Positions 8,616 to 18,087 of a stretch of 64,000 bases of DNA are shown one piece after another (position 1 is the first letter of the stretch; the number at the start of each line of letters is the position of its first letter). Origin of the DNA: Wolbachia endosymbiont (group B) of Eucosma cana (GTDB lineage Bacteria > Pseudomonadota > Alphaproteobacteria > Rickettsiales > Anaplasmataceae). The stretch covers positions 124,001-188,000 of the forward strand of contig NZ_OX366334.1 in the NCBI RefSeq assembly GCF_947250645.1, read 5' to 3'. The position numbers and the translations under genes were made by a program. The notes below the pieces were generated by a model. It searched no databases. It saw only the letters and a list, made by a program, of their open reading frames with translations, and was not told the DNA's origin.

Positions 8616-10112
8616 TTATACATATTTCAAATTATTCAAATTTCCTCTAAAAATTAGGTAAAGAGTGATAGAATAAATAATAACACTCAAAGCTATTAAA
8701 GTTACTAAATAAACAATACGAGCTAGCCCTCTATCGAAAAACAACCCTGCTGATAAGTAATTAGAGAGATAAAGAACTATTGACATAACCAATGTTGCAG
8801 TGAGAATTTTTACAATATTTATTAATAATGCTTGGCTAATCTTATACATCTTATTTATTGTTAAATAATTAATCAATAAAATAGAATTTATCCAAGTGGA
8901 AATGGAAGTAGCAATAGCAATTCCTATATGTTGGTATTTGTTCATTAATATGAGATTTAGTATTACATTAATTCCAAGGCACGTTAATGAGAACATAGTT
9001 GGTATTTTTAGCTTTCCCCTAGCAAAGAATGTGGGTAGCAATACTTTATTTATAATAGATGCGGGTAAAGAAAGAGAAAATGCTACTAATGTAGGAACAG
9101 TTTGCTGCACTGCATAATAATCAAATCGGCCGTAAGAAAAAAGCGTAAGTAAAATTATGTCAGGAATAATGATAAAAGCAGCAGTTATTGGCATAATTAA
9201 TATTAACCCTATATTAAGGGCCTTGTTCTGTATTTTGACTATATTCTCAGTATCATTTATTCGTTTTGAAATCAGAGGAAGAAGTACTGTACCAATTGCA
9301 GTGCCAATTACTCCTTGCGGTAGTTGATTTAGTCTATCGGCATAATATATATAAGAAACTGCATTTGGTATAAAACTCGCCATGATTGTGTCAATCCATA
9401 CACTTATTTGTATTACACAATTGTTGATAATTGCAGGTATCACACGCTTGAAAAACAACTTCACTTCGTTACTTAATTCTAAACTAAAAGAAAAGAAAGC
9501 CTTTAATTTGTATGCACTAAATATTATTAAAAGTAGCTGCAAAATCCCTCCAATCAGGACGGCTATAGAAAGGTTATGAGCCGGTGTTTCAATGTAAGGT
9601 AAAAACAAACTGATGATTAAACAGAGGTTCAAAATGATTGGTGAAATAGCTGTTGAAGCAAAATGCTGTTTTACTTGCAACATTCCACCAATAAGTGATG
9701 CGATTGACACGAAGATTATGTAGGGCATCATAATTTTCGACAAAGTTACAGTAAAGGTAAATTTATTTTGGTCAAATCCAGGAGTGAAGGTTTTGATCAT
9801 GTAAGGGAAGAAGGTTTGTGTGATAAGGCAAAAAATTACTAGAATAATAAACGTAATGGATATTACACTACTTGCGAAATTAAATGCCTTTTTATTATCA
9901 TATGACTCTGCAGAGTATAATGGTATGAATGAGGTAGTAAATGCTCCCTCTGCAAAAAACGATCGAAATAAATTAGCAAAGCGAAACGAGGAAAAGAATA
10001 TATCTGCAAGAGAGGTTGCACCAATAACCGTAGCAATCAATACATCTCTTATTAGCCCTAAAATTCTTGAAATAGCTGTAAAAAAACTAAATGTGAAAAT
10101 ACTTTTAAACAT
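8616..10112 (-). CDS. murJ: Lipid II flippase MurJ (MviN)
   Basis: MurJ flips the undecaprenyl-linked peptidoglycan precursor lipid II across the inner membrane. The 498-residue protein is almost entirely membrane segments (about 14). It opens with the conserved family region ISRILGLIRDVLIATVIGAT, then FRFANLFRSFFAEGAFTTSF with the conserved Arg and Glu, and FIPLYS. Length matches the family (about 510). Wolbachia keeps a reduced peptidoglycan/lipid II pathway needed for division, which explains retention. It is transcribed away from tRNA-His. Confidence 0.95.
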   Translation of the reverse strand: MFKSIFTFSFFTAISRILGLIRDVLIATVIGATSLADIFFSSFRFANLFRSFFAEGAFTTSFIPLYSAESYDNKKAFNFASSVISITFIILVIFCLITQTFFPYMIKTFTPGFDQNKFTFTVTLSKIMMPYIIFVSIASLIGGMLQVKQHFASTAISPIILNLCLIISLFLPYIETPAHNLSIAVLIGGILQLLLIIFSAYKLKAFFSFSLELSNEVKLFFKRVIPAIINNCVIQISVWIDTIMASFIPNAVSYIYYADRLNQLPQGVIGTAIGTVLLPLISKRINDTENIVKIQNKALNIGLILIMPITAAFIIIPDIILLTLFSYGRFDYYAVQQTVPTLVAFSLSLPASIINKVLLPTFFARGKLKIPTMFSLTCLGINVILNLILMNKYQHIGIAIATSISTWINSILLINYLTINKMYKISQALLINIVKILTATLVMSIVLYLSNYLSAGLFFDRGLARIVYLVTLIALSVIIYSITLYLIFRGNLNNLKYV

Positions 10113-10202
10113 ATCACGATTTCAATACGATTAACTATAATGCTAAAAGCATAAATGAAAATGTTTATTCGCTAAACTTAAAACTCTATGCAAAAGTAGG
10201 TA

Positions 10203-10230
10203 GCATAAATAATTAATTGACTATTTATGC
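10203..10230. other. Perfect 9-bp inverted repeat upstream of tRNA-His
   Basis: GCATAAATA (10203-10211) and TATTTATGC (10222-10230) are exact complements around a 10-nt spacer, about 25 bp before the tRNA gene. It may be a hairpin or an operator between the divergent murJ and tRNA-His genes. In this AT-rich DNA it may also be chance. Confidence 0.3.
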
Positions 10231-10255
10231 TTGTGTGTTAGAAATTTTATACCTT

Positions 10256-10332
10256 GGCGGGCGTAGCTCAGTTGGTAGAGCGTCAGTTTGTGGTACTGAA
10301 TGTCGCCAGTTCAATCCTGGTCGCTCGCCCCA
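10256..10332 (+). tRNA. tRNA-His (GTG anticodon)
   Basis: A complete cloverleaf can be drawn. The acceptor stem is 10257-10263 with 10322-10328, the D arm begins GCTC, and the anticodon arm has the loop TTGTGGT giving anticodon GTG. The T arm is GCCAG/CTGGT around TTCAATC. An extra G at 10256 pairs with the C73 discriminator, the G-1:C73 pair specific to tRNA-His. CCA is encoded at 10330-10332. Confidence 0.96.
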
Positions 10333-10501
10333 CTAAAAATTTCCACTTTACATAAATATAAACATTCTCTATTTTTGCAAAGCCATTATTTGCCGGTAGC
10401 ATTTTTTGTCACTCCAATGTGCTGCTTAGATGGCTGAGAGTGAAGAGAGTAGTTTATGATTCAGAGTAAAATGGCATTTTCTTAATTAGCGAGGGGATTG
10501 T

Positions 10502-11062
10502 ATGTATATTTGTTTGTTAACTTATAGTATAGTGTCAGCACTAGGAGTATTAGCTTGGTGGTTAAGTTTTGACACTTCATCACCTTTAGCCATAGGTGGA
10601 ATTGCTGGTTGTATAGCTCCAGCATTGATTGCGGTTTTTCACGTAGCATGTTTGCTATATAAGTTTTGCAAAAGAGATCCTGTTGGGGAAAAGCATGAAA
10701 AAGCAGCAATTCTTTTGAGTATTACTATATCTGCAAGTGCTATAATTGGAATTACACTTACTGCAGGTGCAGCTTCTATTTTTCCTAATCCAATAATAGG
10801 ATTTACATTTATAGGTACAATAATAGGTCTAATAGCACCGATTTTAGGGCTTTTTGCAACTGTAGCTATAATGCATTGTGCAGATAAAACAGCAATTACA
10901 TCTGCAGTAAGTGCAATTTCTATTACAGATTCTACATATGTCAAAATATCTCAGGAAGAAGAAGTAGATGAATGTATTACCTTTCCGGAAGAAGAAGTTA
11001 ATAAAAGTATCATCTTTCCCAAAGTTGAAAAAGTTTTTTCTGCGAGAGAGACGGCAGTTTGA
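10502..11062 (+). CDS. Small multi-pass membrane protein, function unknown
   Basis: The protein has 186 residues and about four hydrophobic segments: VSALGVLAWWLSF, GGIAGCIAPALIAVFHVACL, then after a charged loop (CKRDPVGEKHEKAA) AILLSITISASAIIGITLTA and PIIGFTFIGTIIGLIAPILG. The C-terminal 50 residues are soluble and acidic, with two similar motifs (DECITFPEEEV and NKSIIFPKVE) that look like a short internal duplication. The start follows GAGGGG. Wolbachia genomes hold many such small membrane proteins of no known role; I do not recognise the family. It stands alone between tRNA-His and mnmG. Confidence 0.7.
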   Translation: MYICLLTYSIVSALGVLAWWLSFDTSSPLAIGGIAGCIAPALIAVFHVACLLYKFCKRDPVGEKHEKAAILLSITISASAIIGITLTAGAASIFPNPIIGFTFIGTIIGLIAPILGLFATVAIMHCADKTAITSAVSAISITDSTYVKISQEEEVDECITFPEEEVNKSIIFPKVEKVFSARETAV

Positions 11063-11151
11063 GCTAAGTTAGTGTGCAATGTTGTAATCTGTAAAATTTG
11101 ACATCAATCACTGATAGTTGGAATATTATAGAGTAGGAATTACTCAAGAAG

Positions 11152-13200
11152 ATGCATAAGTACGATGTAGTGGTAGTAGGTGGCGGTCATGCCGGGTGTG
11201 AAGCAGCTACAGCTGCAGCTCGCCTTGGTGCAAACACACTACTTATAACTCACAAAATTTCAACTATAGGAGAGATGTCTTGTAATCCAGCAATTGGAGG
11301 AGTTGCAAAGGGTGTTGTAGTTAGAGAAGTAGACGCCCTTGATGGAATAATGGGGAGAGCTATCGACCGAGCAAGCATACACTCGGTCGTTTTAAATGGC
11401 AGCAGAGGCGCAGCGGTATGGGGCCCACGTGCACAGGCAGACCGAAAATTATACAAAAAAGCAATACAGGAAATTATTCTAAATTATAACAACTTGACAG
11501 TAAAAGAAGAGTCAGTTGACGATTTTCTTATCGAAAGTGATAGCAATGGAGAATCTTATATAAAAGCTGTAATAACAGACTCAGGTGAACGTATACTGAC
11601 AAGCAGAGTTGTTTTGACTACAGGGACTTTTTTACGTGGTGTGATTCATATAGGAGAGCAAACAACTCCTTCTGGAAGAATGGGAGATAAACCTGCAATA
11701 GAGCTTGCAAACACGCTAAAGAAGTATGATTTTAAACTGGGCAGATTACGTACCGGAACTCCACCGAGGCTTGATCGTGGCACTATAAACTGGTCGGTAT
11801 TACAAGAACAAGTGGGTGACAATCCACCTACACCATTTTCTTATCTTACAGAGAAAATTAACCAGCCTCAGGTTTCATGTTTTATTACTCATACTAATGA
11901 ACATACACACAAAGTAATTCGAGAGAATCTTCACAGATCAGCTTCTTCATATTTAGATAACGTTATTGCACCAAGATACTGCCCATCAATTGAAACTAAA
12001 GTTAAAAAATTTGCAGAAAAAAATAATCACCAAATATTTCTAGAACCAGAAGGGATTGATGATAACACTATATATCCAAATGGAATTTCAAATTCATTGC
12101 CCATCGAAGTGCAGTATGAAATGATAAAGAGTATAAAAGGGCTTGAAAATGCAGAAATATTAAGACCTGGATATGCAGTTGAATACGATTATATCGATCC
12201 ACGAGAGCTATTTCATACTCTCGAAACTAAGAAAATTAAAGGACTATATTTTGCTGGTCAAATTAATGGTACCACTGGATATGAAGAAGCAGCCGGGCAG
12301 GGAATTATTGCCGGAATCAATGCAGCACTCTCTTTATCTCAAAAAAGTTTTGTTCTTCATCGTACAGACTCATATATCGGTGTAATGATAGACGACTTGG
12401 TCACTAAGGGAGTTGCTGAGCCTTACAGATTATTCACCTCACGCGCAGAGTACAGGCTGGCGATTAGGTCAGATAATGCAGATAGAAGGTTGACACAAAA
12501 AGGTTATGACATTTCCCTTGTATCGCATGAGAGATACTCTGTTTTGCAGGGTAAACTTAAATCCATTAAGCAACTTGAGGAGAAATTAGAGAGCCTAACA
12601 ATTACTCCTGAGCAGCTCAGGTCCTATGGCATTAAAATATCTTATGATGGAATAAGAAAAACAGCATTAGATTTGCTCGGTTATCCAAATATTGACTGGA
12701 ATAAATTACGAGAAATATGGCCAGAGTTAAACATGGGTTCCAGTGTCAGTTACTTGCATAACGCCAAAGCACCTCTTCCTGTCATCCAAGTAGCTGACAC
12801 TGGGATCCAGTACTTGAATGATGATGGAATGGATGCAGTTGACACTGAAAAAAATGTAGATTCCAGCGTCATGTGCTGGAATAACACTATAACTGATAGC
12901 ATAGCCAAGAATGAAATATATGAAGCAGTTGCAATTGAAGCAAAATACAAGCCTTATTTAGTAAGACAAGAAGCAGATATGAAGTTTCTACAAGAGGAAG
13001 TTAATACTCAAATTCCAACTAATTTCAACTACTCACAGATTAAAGGCTTGTCAACTGAAGTGATAGAGAAGTTGCAATCAATAAAACCGGCAACAATTGG
13101 CATTGCAAAGCAAATACAGGGCATCACTCCAGCAGCAATAGTTAGCATATTAGTGTACCTTAGGAATAAGAAAACGAAAATAGCTGCTAATTCTGCGTAA
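11152..13200 (+). CDS. mnmG: tRNA uridine-5-carboxymethylaminomethyl modification enzyme MnmG (GidA)
   Basis: With MnmE, MnmG installs the cmnm5 group on U34 of certain tRNAs, using FAD and folate. The FAD-binding motif [12 protein letters not shown] is at about residues 7-18. The family signatures [27 protein letters not shown] and [18 protein letters not shown] follow, and the C-terminal helical domain ends near [10 protein letters not shown]. The protein is 682 residues against about 620-630 for the family. The excess is a roughly 56-residue in-frame insertion (about 528-583) encoded by palindromic repeats. The M24 peptidase start codon follows the stop by 1 bp, suggesting one transcript. 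Confidence 0.97.
   Translation: MHKYDVVVVGGGHAGCEAATAAARLGANTLLITHKISTIGEMSCNPAIGGVAKGVVVREVDALDGIMGRAIDRASIHSVVLNGSRGAAVWGPRAQADRKLYKKAIQEIILNYNNLTVKEESVDDFLIESDSNGESYIKAVITDSGERILTSRVVLTTGTFLRGVIHIGEQTTPSGRMGDKPAIELANTLKKYDFKLGRLRTGTPPRLDRGTINWSVLQEQVGDNPPTPFSYLTEKINQPQVSCFITHTNEHTHKVIRENLHRSASSYLDNVIAPRYCPSIETKVKKFAEKNNHQIFLEPEGIDDNTIYPNGISNSLPIEVQYEMIKSIKGLENAEILRPGYAVEYDYIDPRELFHTLETKKIKGLYFAGQINGTTGYEEAAGQGIIAGINAALSLSQKSFVLHRTDSYIGVMIDDLVTKGVAEPYRLFTSRAEYRLAIRSDNADRRLTQKGYDISLVSHERYSVLQGKLKSIKQLEEKLESLTITPEQLRSYGIKISYDGIRKTALDLLGYPNIDWNKLREIWPELNMGSSVSYLHNAKAPLPVIQVADTGIQYLNDDGMDAVDTEKNVDSSVMCWNNTITDSIAKNEIYEAVAIEAKYKPYLVRQEADMKFLQEEVNTQIPTNFNYSQIKGLSTEVIEKLQSIKPATIGIAKQIQGITPAAIVSILVYLRNKKTKIAANSA
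12733..12900. repeat. Palindromic repeat inserted in frame inside mnmG
   Basis: Two palindromes sit side by side. The first pairs 12735-12756 (GGTTCCAGTGTCAGTTACTT) with 12789-12810 (complement GGATCCCAGTGTCAGCTACT). The second is ATTCCAGC...GCTGGAAT near 12861-12883. The same two-part unit occurs in intergenic DNA at 51.81-51.92 kb. It keeps the reading frame and adds residues such as [14 protein letters not shown]. Protein-coding palindromic elements of this kind are known from Rickettsia and Wolbachia. Confidence 0.85.
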
Positions 13201-13201
13201 C

Positions 13202-14998
13202 ATGTCAAAAATCGAAGAATTTCGCTCTTTTATGCACGAAATAAATGTTGATGCATTTATGTTGCATACTAAAGACGAGTATTTAAATGAATATTCAAAA
13301 GAGTTAGCAGAGTTATGTGGCTTCACGGGAACAAATGGGCTACTTATCGTTACAAAGAGTAATAAGTGCCCATTTTTTACAGATGGACGCTATATCACAC
13401 AAGCTCGCAGTCAGCTCGATCAGGGCAGTTTTCGAGTATATAATATACAAGAAGAGGATCCACACAAATGGGTAAAAGCAAACTTAACATTGACTACCTC
13501 ACTGGGTTACTATCCGCAATATTTTACTATGAAGGACATAAGAAAATATGAAGGCATTTGTAAACTAGTACCATACTTAATTAAAAAAGATAGTAGTCAT
13601 AAAGCACAAACAATAGTCTCACATGTATCTGGTGAGAGTAGTAAGGATAAATGTGAAAGAGTAGCTAAAAACATAGAGGCTGAAGCAGTGCTTCTGACTG
13701 ATCCAAATTCAATTTCGTGGTTATTAAATTTAAGAAATGAAAGTGCTGAATATACTCCTTGTATATTGGGTCGTGCTATATTGTATAAAAATGCCAATGT
13801 TGATTTATTTATTCAAGATAAAGAACATTCAACTATAAAAGCAAATTTTGATAACCATATAAATGTTTTTGATATTAGTGAGCTAGAAAATTCACTACAT
13901 AAGTTAAATTTGGTGGTGATAGATCCAAGCACGACTCCAATGAGCATTATGAATGCAATAGATTCCTTGTATAACCATTATTTAAATGAAAAATCAGCTT
14001 CGGTGTCATTCCAGTGCTTGACCAGAAATAAAAAAGCATGGATCCCAGTGTCAAGTACTGGGATGACAATAAGTAATGAAAGAGGTCTAATAGAAAATAA
14101 GCAGATAATTGAGAAGGAGGATCCTTGTTTGATTCACAAAGCGGTAAAAAATCAAACTGAAATAACTGGAGCTATAAGTGCGCACATCAAAGATGGAGTA
14201 GCAGTTACAAATTTTCTATATTGGCTTGAAAACAATATTGACAGTGAAATTACTGAGCTTGAAGCTGAAGAAAAAGTTTTAGAATACAGAAAAGAGCAGA
14301 ATTTGTTTAAGCAATCGAGTTTTCCAACAATTTCAGCATTCAACGAGAATGGAGCAATCATTCATTATCGTGCAAGCAATAAGACAAATAAAGCTATTAA
14401 AAAAGATGGACTATATTTGATCGATTCTGGTGGTCAGTACCTTGATGGTACAACCGATATTACAAGAACTATAGCAGTTGGTAGTCCAACCAATGAGCAA
14501 CGAGCTCACTACACAATAGTACTAAAAGCTCACATTTCGATAGCAAGTGCAGTCTTTCTCCCTGGCACCACTGGTGGGGAATTGGACATATTAGCGCGTA
14601 TACATTTATGGAAATTTGGAATGGATTACATGCACGGTACAGGACATGGAGTAGGAAGTTACCTTTCGGTACATGAAGGACCGCAAGCAATATCAAGAGG
14701 AAATAAAGTGGAACTCATTCCAGGCATGATACTTTCTAACGAGCCTGGTTATTATATTCCAGGAAAGTATGGAATAAGAATTGAGAATCTGATGTATATT
14801 GAAAGGCGAGAAAACGTCTTTTTAAGCTTTAAACAATTGACCTCTGTTCCTTATGATAAAAAGCTAATAGATATACAAATGCTTACTGAAGATGAAGTTA
14901 AATGGATAAATAGCTATCACCAATTTGTTTATAAAAATATAGAAAATGGCATAAAAGATAAGGAATGGTTAAAGAGAGTATGTGAACCTTTAAAATAG
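13202..14998 (+). CDS. Xaa-Pro aminopeptidase, peptidase family M24B
   Basis: It removes N-terminal residues that precede proline, a cytoplasmic peptide-recycling role. The N-terminal creatinase-like domains (about 1-310) include FTDGRYITQARSQL. The catalytic pita-bread domain carries the five metal ligands: two Asp in LIDSGGQYLDGTTDITRT, His in HGTGHGVGSYLSVHEGP, Glu in LSNEPGYYIPG and Glu in GIRIENLMYIE. It is 598 residues long. About 23 residues (268-290, SFQCLTRNKKAWIPVSSTGM) come from a palindromic repeat in the linker before the catalytic domain. The start is 1 bp after mnmG. Confidence 0.93.
   Translation: MSKIEEFRSFMHEINVDAFMLHTKDEYLNEYSKELAELCGFTGTNGLLIVTKSNKCPFFTDGRYITQARSQLDQGSFRVYNIQEEDPHKWVKANLTLTTSLGYYPQYFTMKDIRKYEGICKLVPYLIKKDSSHKAQTIVSHVSGESSKDKCERVAKNIEAEAVLLTDPNSISWLLNLRNESAEYTPCILGRAILYKNANVDLFIQDKEHSTIKANFDNHINVFDISELENSLHKLNLVVIDPSTTPMSIMNAIDSLYNHYLNEKSASVSFQCLTRNKKAWIPVSSTGMTISNERGLIENKQIIEKEDPCLIHKAVKNQTEITGAISAHIKDGVAVTNFLYWLENNIDSEITELEAEEKVLEYRKEQNLFKQSSFPTISAFNENGAIIHYRASNKTNKAIKKDGLYLIDSGGQYLDGTTDITRTIAVGSPTNEQRAHYTIVLKAHISIASAVFLPGTTGGELDILARIHLWKFGMDYMHGTGHGVGSYLSVHEGPQAISRGNKVELIPGMILSNEPGYYIPGKYGIRIENLMYIERRENVFLSFKQLTSVPYDKKLIDIQMLTEDEVKWINSYHQFVYKNIENGIKDKEWLKRVCEPLK
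14004..14073. repeat. Palindromic repeat inserted in frame in the M24 peptidase gene
   Basis: TGTCATTCCAGTGCTTGAC (from 14004) pairs with GTCAAGTACTGGGATGACA (ending near 14069), two mismatches in 19, around a spacer of about 28 nt. It keeps the frame and lies in an inter-domain region, which fits tolerance of the insertion. It belongs to the same family as the repeat in mnmG and those at 8.2-8.6 kb. Confidence 0.85.
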
Positions 14999-15092
14999 TT
15001 AATTTGTCATTTAATAAAGTATTAATATAGTTGTTCTTGTATTGTTTTTAATTAAAAACAATATATAATATTAGTTTCAAATAGGTGTAATT

Positions 15093-15458
15093 ATGACAGA
15101 TAAAGTGCAAGATGATGAATTTATGAAGCAGTACATGGATACTTGCAAAGAGCAAATAGAAAAATTGGCAAGCGACCCTAATTTGCTTCAACAGACCTTA
15201 AAGCCATTCATGCAAATGTCTCAGCAACTTATGGCTGGCGGTATGCTAGAAGGAAATATGCCTAGCATGATACCTGATATGGGTGGTATGGATATCAACA
15301 AGATGATTGCTCAGATGAAGGAAATGTATGATTACATAAAGAGTAATCACAAAGAGCTCATGGGAAAAGATCCTTCACAAATTCAAGAGCTTGATGATTC
15401 CAGCAGAAGGTTGAGAGGCTTGGTCAAGAAATTGATAGAGAAAGTTGAAGCTAAGTAG
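15093..15458 (+). CDS. Conserved small acidic Met-rich protein, unknown
   Basis: The protein has 121 residues with no membrane segment or signal. It is rich in Met and Gln (LKPFMQMSQQLMAGGMLEGN, PSMIPDMGGMDINKMIAQMK) and predicted mostly helical, ending in a basic amphipathic helix (RRLRGLVKKLIEKVEAK). The ATG follows AGGTG. It lies between the aminopeptidase and hydrolase genes on the same strand, with its own short leader. I do not recognise the family. Codon use and a clean start make it a likely real gene. Confidence 0.7.
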   Translation: MTDKVQDDEFMKQYMDTCKEQIEKLASDPNLLQQTLKPFMQMSQQLMAGGMLEGNMPSMIPDMGGMDINKMIAQMKEMYDYIKSNHKELMGKDPSQIQELDDSSRRLRGLVKKLIEKVEAK

Positions 15459-15555
15459 TATTTATTCATATCAAAGAGCTATAGCAGTAGTGAGGTCTTG
15501 TTCCTCAAATTTAGTATTACCATAGAGTTAAATATAAACATAAAGGGATGAAGAG

Positions 15556-16200
15556 ATGATTGAACTTAAAAGCCAAGAAATTTGTCCAAATGGAAATAAG
15601 AAAAATTTGATTATTTTTTTTCATGGTTGGGGTTCAAGTGGCGATAATTTCGCTCACCTTGCTAAAGTTATGAGCAAATTTTTACCCGATTCATGTTTTG
15701 TGGTACCGAATGCTCCGTTTGAGAGGGAAATAGGTGATGGTTATCAGTGGTTTAGTTTAGAGGATCGTAGTGAAGAAGCACTATATAATGGGGTGAAAAA
15801 TGCTGCATCAATTGTAAATCATTTTATTGATACAAAATTAAAGGAGCTTAATTTAAAAGATACTCAGCTTTCTTTAGTTGGATTTTCTCAAGGGGCAATG
15901 CTTGCAATACATGTGGCTCTTACCCGGCTTCAGTCTTGTGCATCGGTTGTTGCATATTCTGGTAGGTTTCTTTCACCTTCAAAAATTGCACCGGAGATCA
16001 AATCAAAACCCAGCATATGTGTTATTCATGGTGACGCTGATGATGTGGTACCTTTTTCTTCCCTTGATTTAGCGGTTAAAGCTCTGAAAGAAAATGGAGT
16101 AAACGCTCAAGGATACCCAATTCATGGATTAGGCCATATTATTAATGAAGAAGGAATAAGGTTAGGGGTTGAGTTTATCAAGAAGAATTTTGGAAATTAA
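15556..16200 (+). CDS. Serine hydrolase of the carboxylesterase/phospholipase family
   Basis: This 214-residue alpha/beta hydrolase is like acyl-protein thioesterase or YpfH. Near the N-terminus is the oxyanion-hole motif FFHGWGSSGDNFAHL. The nucleophile elbow GFSQGAMLA is at about 113-121, the acid in HGDADDVVPF, and the catalytic His in IHGLGHIINEEGI. All triad residues are present. It likely hydrolyses short-chain or lipid esters in the cytoplasm; the substrate is unknown. It ends 5 bp before the next gene, so the two are probably co-transcribed. Confidence 0.9.
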   Translation: MIELKSQEICPNGNKKNLIIFFHGWGSSGDNFAHLAKVMSKFLPDSCFVVPNAPFEREIGDGYQWFSLEDRSEEALYNGVKNAASIVNHFIDTKLKELNLKDTQLSLVGFSQGAMLAIHVALTRLQSCASVVAYSGRFLSPSKIAPEIKSKPSICVIHGDADDVVPFSSLDLAVKALKENGVNAQGYPIHGLGHIINEEGIRLGVEFIKKNFGN

Positions 16201-16205
16201 TTTCC

Positions 16206-16985
16206 ATGCACTTGTTTTGCTTTGGTTACGGATATGTAGCTAAATTTCTATCGAAAAAATTGCTAAATTTAGGCTGGAAAGTTAACGGTACATCAAGAAA
16301 TAAAGATATACAACTTTTTGATTATGAAAAGGTTGATCAAGATCTGCTTAAAAGCGTAACACATGTTTTAGTTTCTATTCCTCCAGACGGCGATGATGTT
16401 ATGGAGAGATACGGTCATTGTCTGGAGAATATTAAATGGCTTGGTTATCTGTCTGCAACTAATGTTTATGGTGACCACTGTGGTAATTGGGTGAATGAGG
16501 AATCTGAAACAAAGCCTATAGAAATTAGAGGAGAAAAGCGCCTTGAGTCTGAAAAGAAGTGGCTAAGTAGCAAATTGCCTGTACATATTTTTCGTTTGGC
16601 TGGGATATATGGTCCTGGTAGAAATGCGCTAATTGACCTGCAGCTTGGCAAAGCAAGAAATGTGAAAAAAATTTTTTCTCGTGTTCATGTTGAAGATATA
16701 TCGAATATTTTATTTTCTTCCATGCAAAATATAAAGCCTTATGAGATATACAATTGTGCAGATGATTTACCTGCTACGCAATCTGAAGTGGTCACGTATG
16801 CAGCCGAGCTTCTCAATATTAGCCCTCCAGAGCCAGTTGAGATTTCTTCCGTACCAAATTACGCACGGGGTTTTTATTTAGGGTCAAAAAAAGTAAGCAA
16901 TACTAAAATTAAAAAAGATCTTGGTGTCTCTCTAGTTTATCCTAATTACAAGGTGGGTTTAAAGAGTTTGTATATATTAGAATAG
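16206..16985 (+). CDS. NAD(P)-binding epimerase-like protein (YeeZ-type SDR)
   Basis: The protein has 259 residues of an extended-SDR Rossmann fold. The N-terminal glycine motif is FGYGYVAKFL (G-x-G-x-x-A). An active-site-like region GYLSATNVYGDHCGNWVNEE has Ser/Thr and Tyr, though the usual YxxxK spacing is not clear. HIFRLAGIYGPGRNALIDL and HVEDISNILFS are typical of sugar-nucleotide epimerase relatives. Substrate is unknown. It follows the hydrolase after 5 bp. Confidence 0.85.
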   Translation: MHLFCFGYGYVAKFLSKKLLNLGWKVNGTSRNKDIQLFDYEKVDQDLLKSVTHVLVSIPPDGDDVMERYGHCLENIKWLGYLSATNVYGDHCGNWVNEESETKPIEIRGEKRLESEKKWLSSKLPVHIFRLAGIYGPGRNALIDLQLGKARNVKKIFSRVHVEDISNILFSSMQNIKPYEIYNCADDLPATQSEVVTYAAELLNISPPEPVEISSVPNYARGFYLGSKKVSNTKIKKDLGVSLVYPNYKVGLKSLYILE

Positions 16986-17075
16986 AGAAAATAGATTGCC
17001 AGATGCAAAAATTTTTCTTGAATGTTCCTTGTTTTGATGTAATACCACTAGGCATACTATTATATAGAGGTAAAT

Positions 17076-17981
17076 ATGTTCAGCACTCAATCGCTCCCGG
17101 TTGAAAATATTCTATTACATCAAGCCGCTTATAATGGTAACATAAATGAAGTTAGGTTATTACTTAATGTAAAAACTGATATCAATATCAAGGATAAAAA
17201 AGGATTTACAGCCTTGCATTTTGCTGTTTATTCAGGACATTTAGACGTAGTAAAGTTACTAATCAGTAAAGAAGCTAATATTCATGCAAGAACTACTAAA
17301 GGCAGTACAGTTTTACACTTTGCTGTTGTAGCTAAAAGCAAAGCTATAGTAGAGGAGTTAATTAAAGCGGGAGCTGATCCCAATATAAAAGACTGTACTG
17401 ATGGTAAGACACCTTTACATATTGCTGCTCAAAATGGACTTGTAGAAGTTGTAAAGGTGTTACTTAATACTCAAGAAATTGAGATTGATGCTAAAGACAA
17501 TGAATTTGGTATAACAGCTCTGTACTTAGCCTCTCAGAACGGACATACTGAAATAGTTGAACTATTAATTAGCACAAAAAATGCTGATGTTAACATAGTA
17601 GATAAAAAAAATAATGTCACACCCTTGTATCTAGCTGCTCAGAATGGGCATGCAGCAGTAGTTAAGTTGCTTCTTGATAATGGTGCTAAAGTCAATGGCT
17701 GTGATACCAGTATGAATCCTTTGTGTGTAGCTATTGATAATGGCCATGACGAGGTAGCTCAATTATTACTTAGTGTAGAAGGGGTGGATGTCAATATTGG
17801 CAATCAGCTTGGCAATACACCTCTACATATAGCAGCTATGAAAGGTAATGAAAAAATGGCAAGATTACTGCTAGAAAAAGGTGCTGATCCTAATATTAAA
17901 AACCTTTCAGGAGATACTTCCTTACAAGCTGCTGAATACATAAGAAAAATTAGCTGGCATGATAATCCTCCAAATGTATAA
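17076..17981 (+). CDS. Ankyrin-repeat protein (about eight repeats)
   Basis: The protein has 301 residues, nearly all ankyrin repeats: LLHQAAYNGNINEVRLLL, ALHFAVYSGHLDVVKLL, VLHFAVVAKSKAIVEELIKA, PLHIAAQNGLVEVVKVLL, ALYLASQNGHTEIVELLI, PLYLAAQNGHAAVVKLLLD, a weaker PLCVAIDNGHDEVAQLLL, and PLHIAAMKGNEKMARLLL. There is no signal or membrane segment. Such proteins are candidate host-interaction effectors. The stop codon is split by the inverted IS3 copy: GTA then TA from the target TATA plus A of the IS gives TAA. Rejoining the flanks gives GTA TAG, so the protein end is unchanged by the insertion. Confidence 0.88.
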   Translation: MFSTQSLPVENILLHQAAYNGNINEVRLLLNVKTDINIKDKKGFTALHFAVYSGHLDVVKLLISKEANIHARTTKGSTVLHFAVVAKSKAIVEELIKAGADPNIKDCTDGKTPLHIAAQNGLVEVVKVLLNTQEIEIDAKDNEFGITALYLASQNGHTEIVELLISTKNADVNIVDKKNNVTPLYLAAQNGHAAVVKLLLDNGAKVNGCDTSMNPLCVAIDNGHDEVAQLLLSVEGVDVNIGNQLGNTPLHIAAMKGNEKMARLLLEKGADPNIKNLSGDTSLQAAEYIRKISWHDNPPNV

Positions 17982-18087
17982 TGCACCCATTTGTCTAGAC
18001 CATTTTTTTCAAAGTGATCCGATTTTTAAAATGAATATGTTGATAAATACGTCGACACACATTTAAAGTATTTATCAATATATTCAT

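Noticed and set aside
8216..8623. 135-codon minus-strand ORF between the AsmA-like gene and murJ.
   Set aside because: It consists of palindromic repeat sequence, is rich in Leu/Ser/His as expected from repeat translation, and has no separate start signal.
10333..10501. Gap after tRNA-His checked for a further tRNA or small RNA.
   Set aside because: No cloverleaf, terminator or promoter-like signal of note was seen.
17076..17981. Idea that the ankyrin gene (17076-17976) and the fragment at 3516-3982 are two halves of one gene separated by the IS3 copies; joined, they are in frame.
   Set aside because: The TATA target duplication explains the ankyrin gene end without loss (TAG to TAA), both halves abut the same end of the IS so homologous exchange between copies cannot produce the arrangement, and an in-frame join has a one-in-three chance.
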